From Mycobacteroides abscessus ATCC 19977 (lineage in GTDB: Bacteria; Actinomycetota; Actinomycetes; Mycobacteriales; Mycobacteriaceae): a DNA stretch of 64,000 nucleotides. A model generated the notes under the pieces. The model was not told the DNA's origin and made no database searches. It saw nothing but the letters and a program-made list of their open reading frames with translations. Positions 25,993 to 33,933 of this stretch are shown in pieces; position 1 is the stretch's first letter; every line of letters begins with the position of its first letter. The stretch is from NCBI RefSeq assembly GCF_000069185.1, contig NC_010397.1:4960001-5024000 (forward strand), written 5' to 3'. The position numbers were made by a program, and so were the translations under genes.

Positions 25993-26197
25993 GATAAGCC
26001 ATTAAATCAACAGAATTAAGACGGCGCGGTGCCAGGGCTCATGTGCGGATTGCCCTGCATTGCCCTGGCTTTCCTACGACCGGGTCGCTTTTAGGCGACT
26101 CACACTGACCAGAGATAGCCGAGGTTATCGGCGCGTAGCCAGTGGTTTTCGCATCGAGACCGATCACCGGCACATCACGTCGGAAGAGTTTGTCGTT

Positions 26198-27133
26198 TCA
26201 TCCCAGTTCGGGTCTGGTCGCTTTCTGTGAGTGGGTCGCCAAGTTCGGCAGAGTTTTGTCGGCCAAGCCGGCACGGCATGCTTCCTGGTACGTTTCGGAT
26301 GCCGCAGCCAGGGAACGAAGGCTCAATTTGTTTTCTGCTGCGGCGTCTACGGCCAGACGGATATCTTTGGCAGCGTTCTCTAGGGAGATGGACAGCACGG
26401 TGGTGTCCTCTTCTAGGAGGTACTCGGTTATTTTTTGGAATATGCCGCTGTTTGTCGATCCCATGGAAACGATGCTGCGCAGGGTATGAAGATCTACGTC
26501 CATGCTGGCGGCAAGTTGGCATGCTTCTGCTACCACCGCCGAGATCCCCATGGTCATTGCGTTGTAGACGATCTTCATCTGGTGTGCCGATCCCACCGGG
26601 CCCACGCGGGTGATCGTTGCACTGTAGGCCGAGACGACGTCGATGAGTCCCCGGAAGTCGCCGGTGCAGCCCAGCATGCTGTTGAGGGCGCCTTGGCGGG
26701 CATGTTCCGGGGACCTGGTTACGGGTGCGTCGACGAATCGGATGCCCAGAGCGCCAGCCTGCTGGGCCAGTGCGATGGTTGACTGCGGCCACGCGGTGGT
26801 GGTGTCCAGAACTACCGCTCCCTGACTAAGTGCGCCGAATAGTCCCCCGTCTTGACCGCAGACATTCTCGACTTGCGCGCTCGACGGTAGGGACAGCACT
26901 ACTACCGCACATCCGTCGGCTAGCTCGGCCAGTGAGCGGCTTTCCGTCGCTCCGTGGTCGATGAGTTCGTTTGTTCCTGATCGATCTTTGTTTGCGATTA
27001 CCCGCAGTTTGGCGCCTTGGCGTAGGAGGCATAGCCCTATTCCTGTGCCCATGCGGCCGGCGCCAACGAGTCCGACTGCTTGCCCGGACAGATGCGGCTT
27101 GTTCTCGATCCGCAGTGTCGTTGCTGCTGTCAT
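26198..27133 (-). CDS. NAD(P)-dependent beta-hydroxyacid dehydrogenase/imine reductase family
   Basis: 311 aa. The N-terminal Rossmann motif is GLVGAGRMGTGIGLCLLRQG; the family middle helix includes HQMKIVYNAM, with the catalytic-type Lys in the position of the 3-hydroxyisobutyrate dehydrogenase family, and VDAPVTRSPEHARQGALN upstream (family DAPVSGG-type loop, altered). It is the last gene of the seven-gene operon and its start overlaps the HAD stop by 4 nt. It probably reduces or oxidises the pathway product; the substrate is unknown. Confidence 0.82.
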   Translation of the reverse strand: MTAATTLRIENKPHLSGQAVGLVGAGRMGTGIGLCLLRQGAKLRVIANKDRSGTNELIDHGATESRSLAELADGCAVVVLSLPSSAQVENVCGQDGGLFGALSQGAVVLDTTTAWPQSTIALAQQAGALGIRFVDAPVTRSPEHARQGALNSMLGCTGDFRGLIDVVSAYSATITRVGPVGSAHQMKIVYNAMTMGISAVVAEACQLAASMDVDLHTLRSIVSMGSTNSGIFQKITEYLLEEDTTVLSISLENAAKDIRLAVDAAAENKLSLRSLAAASETYQEACRAGLADKTLPNLATHSQKATRPELG

Positions 27134-27795
27134 AGCAAGTTCTCGCGTGTGAGCACAGCCAGGAGTTCGTCGTGGTCGTGCACGACGTGATCTGCTCCTG
27201 CATTGCGTAGTCGCGATTCTGAAGCCATGCCGCCTGTCATCGCGACGCTGGTAAGCCCCAGCGATTGGGCGATGCGGATTTCCTCGGGGGTGTCGCCGAC
27301 GATCACGGTGTGCTGCGGTGAGATGTCTTGTTCGCGCATATACCGCTGCAGCATCTGGCCTTTGGTGAAGCCTTGGTATTGAGATTCCCGGCTGGCGTAG
27401 GCCAGGATGTGGGCGATCTTGCTCTCGACACCTAGTAGAGCGATGTGCTCGCGGATGAGGTGTTCGATGTGGTTACTGAGAATCAGCACATCGGCTGACT
27501 CTTTAAAGGCCTCGAGTGCACGCTCGGCGCCAATACGCAATCCAGACGTGGCCGCTAGCGGCTGGTAGCTGCCGAAGAACAGCTCGTTGTCGTTGTCCTG
27601 GGCCGCGGCCGGTAGCCCCAACTTTTCGTAGAGCCTGCTGAACGGGAATTCGCATATCTCACGCAGTGTTTCGGCGTCAATCTCGGGACGCCGGAAATGG
27701 GTAAGGATGGTGTTGATGGATGTGGTGAAAGCGTCGGCATCATCTAACAGCGTTCCGTTCCAGTCATAGACGACAGTGAGAGGCATCCGAATCAC
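27130..27795 (-). CDS. HAD-superfamily phosphatase (first)
   Basis: 221 aa from a GTG at 27795 that overlaps the PurF-like stop by 4 nt; an ATG at 27786 behind GGTGGGG is equally plausible. The motif I nucleophile is VYDWNGTLLDD, motif II VLILSNH, and motif III/IV VIVGDTPEEIRIAQSLG. The lid is a phosphoglycolate-phosphatase-type cap. It shares the unusual DWNGTLLDD start with the second HAD of the operon (30685-31398), so the two look like paralogues acting at different steps. The phosphoester is unknown. Confidence 0.88.
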   Translation of the reverse strand: MIRMPLTVVYDWNGTLLDDADAFTTSINTILTHFRRPEIDAETLREICEFPFSRLYEKLGLPAAAQDNDNELFFGSYQPLAATSGLRIGAERALEAFKESADVLILSNHIEHLIREHIALLGVESKIAHILAYASRESQYQGFTKGQMLQRYMREQDISPQHTVIVGDTPEEIRIAQSLGLTSVAMTGGMASESRLRNAGADHVVHDHDELLAVLTRENLL

Positions 27796-29390
27796 CCCAC
27801 CATCTCTTCTGGCGCACAGCGCTGTTCGAGGATCTGCAGGTACTCCTCGTCGGCGCGTACTTGCCCGATCGGGGTCGGCATCCGGAAGGTAAATGGTGAG
27901 CAGTCGTAGTCGTACTCCCCGCCGGGCAGAACGCGCGTCAGCCGATGGAAGGGCAGGTAGGTGACGCGGGTGACACCTATGTCTGTGGCGACCAGTGATT
28001 CGAAGAAGCTGAGCAATTGTGGGTCCCTGGAGTTCAATTCGAGCCAGGGCCGTTCCGGTTTGAGCGCAAGGCTGCTCCAGATCTGCCAGAAAATGAGCTC
28101 TTCGAGTGAGTTGACTCCCAGTCCGTAGTAGCTCGGGGAAATGAAGGGCGGCGATCCCACGACCCAGTGCACTGAGCGTGCGCCAGCGTCGAACAATAGT
28201 TGCGCTACCGCCCGGCTGGTGTCTCCGCGGATCAATGCTTCATCGACAACGATGACGTTGCGGCCGGTGACATCGACATCTCGTAGGCTGTATTTCCGTT
28301 CGATCAGCGCTTTGCGCTCACCTGGGATGCCGATGAGGGTGCGCTGCGCCAAGCCGATTTTTACCAGCTCTTCTCGCACAACCGCGTTCTTGGGCGCATG
28401 TGTCTGCAGATACTCAAAAAGTCCATCTGCGTAGGGAATACCCGTCTTGGGCATGGACGCGACGATAAGGTCCTCTGTGCCGGCTAGTGTCTGGCCCAGC
28501 AGCGCTCCCAGTTCGAAACCTATCTTGCGGCGCGTCTCCCAATGTGTCTCGCCATGAAATCGGGTGCGCGGGTGCCCCAGATAGAGGGTCTCAAAGACAC
28601 ATTTCTTGGGCCGGTGAGCTGCCCTCCCGACAAATTGCACCTGGATCTGGCCGCCGCCTGCCGATTCGATGACAGCGATCTGGCTTGCCTGCAGCTCGAG
28701 GATGCTACCGGTTTCAGCGGCGGCACTATCGATCTCAGAGGCCACCGCGATCACCTCCGGGCGCTGCCACACACTCAACGGGCGCAAGCCCTGCCAGTTT
28801 CGGTACGCTACGACAACCCCGGCATCGTCAACAAGTACCGCGCTGACCGCACCGTCAACTTTGAGGTCGATTTCCCGGAACACCTCTGCGTAGTCGGGCC
28901 GCAGGCCGCGGTTGACATACTTCGACACACAGATCTGCTCCACCACCCGGGTGAGGATTTCCACATCCGATCCCGCCGAGATTTTCACTCCAGCTGCTGA
29001 AAGCTCTTGCGCTAGTTCTGAAGTGTTCACGATCCCGCCGTCCATGGCCACGTGCAGCGCAAATGGCCGTCTGGGCTGTGCCCCGGTTACGGGCTGATCT
29101 GAGGAAAACGGCTGGTTATTCATGTCTGCGCGTGTTTGGTGAACGTGGCCTAACAGTGCGCGCATTCGCTGACCGCCAAGGCCTTCGGCGATCGCGCCCT
29201 GGTCCAGGTTGGCCGCGGGCAGCTCTGAGAAGTATCCGGATTCGGTCCCACTGACTTGTTGGGCGATCAGTGAAAATCCTCGCTGCCCTCGATGAGCGAG
29301 CTGGGCGATGATTTGGCCTATCAGGCCCGTCTGCTCCGCTGGTTCGATCCCGCTACCTGCTGCCGTTGCCAACGCTAAAATGCCGGCCAT
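27792..29390 (-). CDS. PurF-like amidophosphoribosyltransferase without glutaminase cysteine
   Basis: 532 aa from the ATG at 29390. The order of domains is that of PurF: an N-terminal Ntn glutamine amidotransferase domain (QLAHRGQRGFSLIA, then RPLSVW...ASEIDSAA) and a C-terminal phosphoribosyltransferase with the PRPP loop VVDEALIRGDTSRA at about residues 371-384. The essential N-terminal Cys of PurF (M-C-G) is Ala here (M-A-G), and the HNG oxyanion segment is DGG, so glutamine hydrolysis should be lost. It may use ammonia or another nucleophile with PRPP. It lies within a pathway operon and is not the housekeeping purF. Confidence 0.85.
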   Translation of the reverse strand: MAGILALATAAGSGIEPAEQTGLIGQIIAQLAHRGQRGFSLIAQQVSGTESGYFSELPAANLDQGAIAEGLGGQRMRALLGHVHQTRADMNNQPFSSDQPVTGAQPRRPFALHVAMDGGIVNTSELAQELSAAGVKISAGSDVEILTRVVEQICVSKYVNRGLRPDYAEVFREIDLKVDGAVSAVLVDDAGVVVAYRNWQGLRPLSVWQRPEVIAVASEIDSAAAETGSILELQASQIAVIESAGGGQIQVQFVGRAAHRPKKCVFETLYLGHPRTRFHGETHWETRRKIGFELGALLGQTLAGTEDLIVASMPKTGIPYADGLFEYLQTHAPKNAVVREELVKIGLAQRTLIGIPGERKALIERKYSLRDVDVTGRNVIVVDEALIRGDTSRAVAQLLFDAGARSVHWVVGSPPFISPSYYGLGVNSLEELIFWQIWSSLALKPERPWLELNSRDPQLLSFFESLVATDIGVTRVTYLPFHRLTRVLPGGEYDYDCSPFTFRMPTPIGQVRADEEYLQILEQRCAPEEMVG

Positions 29391-29410
29391 CTCAAACCCC
29401 GATTTCCTCG

Positions 29411-30688
29411 TTACTGTGAACTGGTGGAATCTTGCGTGGTCTCGAACGTCCCTGTGCGGACCTGGCGGTGCTGCTCTGTTAGGCCCGCACGTTGGAGCGC
29501 GACGGCGATGGCTGCTCCTAGTCCGATTAGTCCAACACACGCCAGTGCGGTGCGCGCGTTGAAGATTTCGACGATCTGCCCGCTGACCAGTTGGCCTACT
29601 GCGGCACCGACTGTCATGCTCGTCAGAATCCATGAAAAGCCTTCGGCCACTTGCGTGTTGGGTACTACGTGCTGCAACGCAAGAGAATAGGTCGTTGGCT
29701 GCACGGCGATCAGAGTTCCGGCGATCAGGATCAGGGCGCATGCACCCAGCGGCGCCCGCGGAATTGCTGAAGCAGCGATCAATGCTGCGAATGCGGCGAG
29801 CAATGCGGGCACCCGGTTGGAAACCTCCGCAGGCCAAGGGCGCGTTCCGTAGAAGAGTGCGAACAGGACCGAGGTGATCGTCCACCCGCTGAGCACCAGG
29901 CCGCCCAGCCCTGGTGAGGACTGGGTGCGCAGCGCCGCTGGGATCGCGACCTCAACACCGCCCAGGCAGATGCCCAGTCCGGTGGCTGCGGTCATCAATG
30001 CACGTAAACCCTTGTGTCCGAACAATTGTCGCAGCCCGGCAGGGTGTGATGAGCTTTGCTCCGAGCGTTGTCTGGGGGCGGGCCAGCGGCGCACTAGAGC
30101 GCTGCGGCAAAAGCCTATGGTGCCTACTGCCATCAGGGCGGCGCACAACGCGAGCCCGGTGAGCGTGCATCCGGCGATGGCGAATACGCCCGCTAGGCCT
30201 GGACCGATAATGAAGAAGGCCTCCAGGCTCAGGGCTTCGTAGGCAGCTCCTGTCTTGATGTAGCCGGGGTCGGTGACAACCCGCCCCCAGAGTGCCCTCG
30301 AGGCGGCGGCGACATTCGGTTGGCACATTCCGACACCGAACGCGCAGAGCAGCCGACAGGGACCTGGCCACTGATGTTCAACAGCTAGCGCCAGCAGCAG
30401 TACGCAGAGCACGAAGGCTGCACTGGCTGTCAGTAGCGGCTTCCCCGGGCCGGCGGCGTCGATGATTTTGCCTTGCAGCACAGCGCCTAATGCTGTGCCA
30501 ATGAGCATTGCGCCCGCAAGCGCTCCTGCCCAGCCGAACGATCCGCTGCGCGCTTGTGTGTAGAAGAGCACTACCAGGCTGATCATGGCGTAAGGCAGTC
30601 TGGCCATGGCCGACCACACCAACGTCCAGCGATGCTGCGGGGTGGCCAGCAGTGCTCGGTAGTCCTGCAACGACACACCCGCGCTCAT
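29411..30688 (-). CDS. MFS transporter
   Basis: 425 aa, about twelve hydrophobic helices in two halves, with a polar loop in the centre (RRWPAPRQRSEQSS). The first half contains AMLIGTALGAVLQGKIIDAAGPGKPLL, a motif A-like loop (longest piece quoted in part). It lies 20 nt upstream of the PurF-like gene and overlaps the second HAD by 4 nt. In a biosynthetic operon it probably exports the product and provides self-resistance; import is the alternative. Confidence 0.85.
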   Translation of the reverse strand: MSAGVSLQDYRALLATPQHRWTLVWSAMARLPYAMISLVVLFYTQARSGSFGWAGALAGAMLIGTALGAVLQGKIIDAAGPGKPLLTASAAFVLCVLLLALAVEHQWPGPCRLLCAFGVGMCQPNVAAASRALWGRVVTDPGYIKTGAAYEALSLEAFFIIGPGLAGVFAIAGCTLTGLALCAALMAVGTIGFCRSALVRRWPAPRQRSEQSSSHPAGLRQLFGHKGLRALMTAATGLGICLGGVEVAIPAALRTQSSPGLGGLVLSGWTITSVLFALFYGTRPWPAEVSNRVPALLAAFAALIAASAIPRAPLGACALILIAGTLIAVQPTTYSLALQHVVPNTQVAEGFSWILTSMTVGAAVGQLVSGQIVEIFNARTALACVGLIGLGAAIAVALQRAGLTEQHRQVRTGTFETTQDSTSSQ

Positions 30689-31398
30689 CGCGGCACAGGC
30701 TCCTCGAATGGTCGAGGCGCCGTGAGCCTCTGGTCGTCGCCGAGCAGCGTGGCGATGGCGTCAGTCAGGTTGTCGGCCACAGGGTGTCCGGTTTCCTGCA
30801 GTTCCTGGCGTCTGGTCATTCCGGTAGTGACCAGAACGCATTGGGCGCCGACGGACTGGGCGGCCAGGGCGTCGTCAACGACGTCTCCGATAAGCACACA
30901 GGCTTCTGGATCGATATCCAGGTCCCGCAAATGGGTGCTCAGGTAGCTGCTCTTGGTTCCGCCGGCAACTGCGTCTTTGACACCGTCGATCCGATCGAAA
31001 TACTCATGCAGCCCGAAGTGGTGGACCTGACCGGTGACGTCGTCGTGTAAGCCCATCGAGAGGACCGATTGGGTCATGCCAATACTTTTGGCTCTGCTGA
31101 GTGCATCGTGTGCATCGGCCGCGGCCTGGCATGTCGCCACATTTCGGCGGTAAGCCTGGTGGTAGATGTTCTCCACTACGGCCCAATCTTGCGGTGCGCG
31201 AAGGTCGCACTCCAGGATCTTGCCGTAGCAGCGCCACAGAGGACGGCACAGGGCCATCTGCCAGGTCAGCATGTCGATCGCCGGCCGGCCGAAATGCTCG
31301 CACACGGCGTTAACCGAGTCGAGCATCGCCGGGTTGTCATCGAGCAGGGTCCCGTTCCAGTCCCAGACGATGTGTCGGGGTGCCGCGTCCCGGCTCAT
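30685..31398 (-). CDS. HAD-superfamily phosphatase (second)
   Basis: 237 aa. Motif I is VWDWNGTLLDD, motif II around VLSMGLHDD, motif III/IV CVLIGDVVDDALAAQSVG. The cap has the phosphoglycolate-phosphatase layout. It overlaps the MFS gene and the Ppx/GppA-like gene by 4 nt each. It is closely similar in motif I to the first HAD in the operon, which suggests two successive dephosphorylations or a duplicated step. Substrate unknown. Confidence 0.87.
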   Translation of the reverse strand: MSRDAAPRHIVWDWNGTLLDDNPAMLDSVNAVCEHFGRPAIDMLTWQMALCRPLWRCYGKILECDLRAPQDWAVVENIYHQAYRRNVATCQAAADAHDALSRAKSIGMTQSVLSMGLHDDVTGQVHHFGLHEYFDRIDGVKDAVAGGTKSSYLSTHLRDLDIDPEACVLIGDVVDDALAAQSVGAQCVLVTTGMTRRQELQETGHPVADNLTDAIATLLGDDQRLTAPRPFEEPVPR

Positions 31399-32255
31399 GA
31401 TGAGACCGCCCCTGGCAGCGAAACGTCAGGCGTGCGTGCCGTTTCGGCGATTTGTGCAGCAAGGCCGTGACCTATGTTGAGGTCAGATGGCACGAACCGC
31501 TGCAACCCCGCGTGGTCGAGCAGGGCAAGAACGATGCAATTAGATGCGATAGCGCCTTTCATCCAATTCGGGTCAAAGGGCGAGTCGTGTACGAGTTCGC
31601 CCACGCTGAGCTGTTCGAGCCTGTCCGCCAGGTCGGCAAATGCGTAGCGGTCGCAATAGCCGTCTACAAGTGGCACCCCGAAGTGGCGCAGATACGTCAG
31701 TTCCCCACCCGTGTACACAAACTGACGAATGTCCTGCGGCAAGGAGGCGGCCACAAATTCCCGGCACCCGGCTACGTCCCGGGCTTCGGGCTCACTGAGC
31801 AGATTGAATCCCCTGTTCAGATCGACTATCCCGAACTCCAGTAGCCATGTCTGAGGGATGCCGGAGGCACCGAGCACCATCTGGATACTGCCGCCACCGA
31901 CATTGACGATGTCGTGGGAATACTCGCCTTCTGCTTGGAAAGCCGCCGAAATCAGCGCAGCCTCCTCGTCCTGAGAGATGACCCGAAATGGCACGCCGAG
32001 AGCGCCACAGCTAGCGCTGACCTGCCCGGCTAACTCGCCGTCCCGCCGCATCGCCTCGGTGCCAAACGCCGTGATCTGATGTTCGGGGTGGCGCTGTTGG
32101 GTCCTGAACAGTAGATCTTTGAGCAAGGTGTTCGGGGCATGCCCCTCGACGTCGCCTCCCCACGGATCCCAGGTGAGGGTTTCGGAAAGTTCGACGGTCG
32201 CGCCCAGTTTGTAGAGCTTGAGGCTGTGGCTGCCCACATCCAGGATGAAGTCCAT
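31395..32255 (-). CDS. Ppx/GppA-type phosphatase-like protein
   Basis: 286 aa, an actin-fold hydrolase. N-terminal phosphate loop FILDVGSHSLKLYKL (family DIGSNS, here with His), TEAMRRDGE, then the second phosphate motif VNVGGGSIQMVLG (family DIGGGS). Family members cleave polyphosphate or pppGpp; at under 300 residues this one has just the core domain. It sits between the deoxyribosyltransferase-like gene (0 nt) and the second HAD (4-nt overlap). The changed loop residues argue against plain polyphosphate activity, and a nucleotide-like substrate of the pathway is possible. Confidence 0.8.
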   Translation of the reverse strand: MDFILDVGSHSLKLYKLGATVELSETLTWDPWGGDVEGHAPNTLLKDLLFRTQQRHPEHQITAFGTEAMRRDGELAGQVSASCGALGVPFRVISQDEEAALISAAFQAEGEYSHDIVNVGGGSIQMVLGASGIPQTWLLEFGIVDLNRGFNLLSEPEARDVAGCREFVAASLPQDIRQFVYTGGELTYLRHFGVPLVDGYCDRYAFADLADRLEQLSVGELVHDSPFDPNWMKGAIASNCIVLALLDHAGLQRFVPSDLNIGHGLAAQIAETARTPDVSLPGAVSS

Positions 32256-32756
32256 TCAACGTCCCTGGGCGGAAGGGTTTCCGGCCGAGATCAGTTCGGC
32301 CTCGTGTACCGAGCGAGTCGGGGCGGAGTTGGCGGCCAGCGCCGGCACTTCGTGGCGGGTTGCCCAGTCTGGGAAGACATCGGTCAATAAGCGGCAGTAG
32401 ACACCGAGATTGGGGTCCTCGACGGGTTCGAGGGTCAGGATCTGTACACCGCACGCCACGGCATACCCCATTTCCAGGACGGCGGCCCGGCCCAGGTAAC
32501 CACCGACGTTGGCGACCACCAGGAAAGTGGAGCTACGGATCTTGGCGAATACCGAGTCTTGCAGGGTACGAGGATCAGTCACGGGATCCTCATCGAGCAG
32601 GATGAACGTGTCCTGTGTGCCGTCGACGATTCCCTCGCTCACCGGTGCCTGCACGATAATCTCGCGGCCCTGCAGAAATTTCTTGATCGCGATCATCTGC
32701 CCGAAATGCTTCCCATACGAGCCACTGATGACCGTTCTGAGCATGTAGTTGTCCAT
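32256..32756 (-). CDS. Nucleoside 2-deoxyribosyltransferase-like protein
   Basis: 166 aa from the ATG at 32756, chosen for the strong GGAGG/GAGG upstream; the open frame extends 25 codons further. Features of the small Rossmann-like NDT fold: N-terminal VISGSYGKHFGQMIAIKKFL, the middle strand STFLVVANVGGYLGRAAVLEMGYA with a Glu in the position of the NDT catalytic/sugar-binding residue, and LTLEPVEDPN. First gene of the operon. Base exchange or N-glycosidic bond cleavage on a nucleoside/nucleotide is inferred from the fold only. Confidence 0.65.
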   Translation of the reverse strand: MDNYMLRTVISGSYGKHFGQMIAIKKFLQGREIIVQAPVSEGIVDGTQDTFILLDEDPVTDPRTLQDSVFAKIRSSTFLVVANVGGYLGRAAVLEMGYAVACGVQILTLEPVEDPNLGVYCRLLTDVFPDWATRHEVPALAANSAPTRSVHEAELISAGNPSAQGR

Positions 32757-32894
32757 ATGTCCTCGCCTCCGTTCAGGCCGCCCCACGACGGCATTTAGTC
32801 TCATGTGATCATCATGCGCTAGTTCATTCATATCAGCTCATGCCGGGACACTACACACGACGCGCAGTGGTGGGCAACTGAAAAATCATTATGT

Positions 32895-32925
32895 TCACTA
32901 TCGCGTTCATCTTGGTTTATAGTGA
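32895..32925. promoter_or_regulatory. Inverted repeat between the divergent operons
   Basis: TCACTAT and ATAGTGA form a perfect 7-bp inverted repeat with 17 bp between, in the 231-bp spacer between the deoxyribosyltransferase-like gene and the XRE gene. TTTATAGT in the right arm also looks like a -10 element. A probable operator for the XRE protein, controlling both directions. Inferred. Confidence 0.45.
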
Positions 32926-32987
32926 CGGGGCGTGCCCTCCCGCAGCACCCTGCGACAGGGTAGGACTCAAGTGCAGGAGCGTCACGA

Positions 32988-33407
32988 TTGTCGAAACCCC
33001 AGGAAGATGGCCCTCTGGCCCGCAAGATAGACCGTTTGTTCGATGTCATTCGGCGGGAAAACGGTGAGCAGCACAGTCATGAAGAAGTGGCGCGGGCTTG
33101 CCGGGAGTCATCAGGCGAGAGCTTCTCGGCGACCTATCTGTGGCAACTGCGCACAGGTCGGCGCGACAACCCGACCAAACGCCATCTAGAGGCCCTGGCT
33201 GAATTCTTCCAGGTTCCCGTGGCCTATTTCTTCGACGAACAGATTGGTGCCGAAGTCGACTCGGAGCTCAAGTTCCTTGGGGCACTGCGCAACGCAGGGG
33301 TTCAGCACCTCGCGCTGCGCGCATTGGAGCTATCGCCAGCGGGATTAACCACCATCACCGACATGCTTGAAGTCATCGCCAAACGGGAAACAGATAAGGC
33401 CCAGTAG
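32988..33407 (+). CDS. XRE-family regulator
   Basis: 139 aa, TTG start with AGGAG 8 nt upstream. N-terminal HTH: LARKIDRLFDVIRRENGEQH, SHEEVARACRESSG, SATYLWQLRTGRRDNPTKRH, then LAEFFQVPVAYFFDE. This resembles the EspR-type layout in mycobacteria, with a helical C-terminal dimerisation part. It is followed by an ImmA/IrrE peptidase gene and a membrane protein gene in one operon, a recurring actinobacterial trio. Confidence 0.85.
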   Translation: MSKPQEDGPLARKIDRLFDVIRRENGEQHSHEEVARACRESSGESFSATYLWQLRTGRRDNPTKRHLEALAEFFQVPVAYFFDEQIGAEVDSELKFLGALRNAGVQHLALRALELSPAGLTTITDMLEVIAKRETDKAQ

Positions 33408-33435
33408 GCGACCGAACACCGGGGAGGAAGCGTTC

Positions 33436-33933
33436 ATGGAAACGAGCCTGAAGCAGCAGTGCAAAAGTCTTGCGCGTGCGTTGGATCTGTGCTCGGCCTG
33501 GACGGTGTCCGATCTGGCATCTCGGCTTTCCGAGCTAAGGGGGCGCCCCCTTCATATCGAGGCCCTACCCCACGGCCAGACTGGCCCGGTGCCGTGCGGG
33601 CTGTGGGTCGCGACCGAGACCACTGACTACATCTTTGCCAGACAAGGTGCCAGCAGCCTGCACCACAAGCATTTCGTCCTGCACGAGGTCGGCCATATGA
33701 TCTGCGGCCATCAAGGGCTCGACATACCCGCCGGGCTCCCCGCGCTTCTTCCTCATCTCAAGCCTGAGCTCATTCGGCGGGCGCTGGCACGGACCACGCC
33801 ATATTCCACCCCACAAGAACGTGAGGCCGAGTTCTTCGCAGACCTGCTCTACCGCTCGTCGGCGCAGAACCGCACGGGGCGCGAGGCCGACGAACTGGCG
33901 CGGCGAGCGGGCGGAGCGATGGGAATACTGTGA
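33436..33933 (+). CDS. ImmA/IrrE-family metallopeptidase
   Basis: 165 aa, ATG at 33436 with GGGGAGG upstream. The zinc motif is HEVGH in FVLHEVGHMICGH and the third-ligand helix REAEFFADLLY. It has no DNA-binding domain of its own. It follows the XRE gene by 28 nt and overlaps the membrane protein gene by 4 nt. It probably processes or controls the XRE regulator. Confidence 0.87.
   Translation: METSLKQQCKSLARALDLCSAWTVSDLASRLSELRGRPLHIEALPHGQTGPVPCGLWVATETTDYIFARQGASSLHHKHFVLHEVGHMICGHQGLDIPAGLPALLPHLKPELIRRALARTTPYSTPQEREAEFFADLLYRSSAQNRTGREADELARRAGGAMGIL

Larger units (their letters stand above)
25835..26197. other. AT-rich intergenic region with two strong dyads
   Basis: 363 bp with clearly lower GC than its surroundings, between the 255-aa gene and the end of the dehydrogenase gene. 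It holds the inverted repeat at 25853-25878 and the stem-loop at 25970-25992, described separately, plus a CCCAAATATTGGG dyad near 25899. No open frame of interest. The composition suggests a recombination junction. Confidence 0.5.

Noticed and set aside
26185..26215. TGTCGTTTCATCCC on the plus strand as a possible transposon left end
   Set aside because: Single box within or beside the end of the dehydrogenase gene, no second or third TGTC box at 20-bp spacing.
31360..31385. TGTGTCGG on the plus strand as a possible left end
   Set aside because: It lies inside the coding frame of the second HAD and no repeat array follows.
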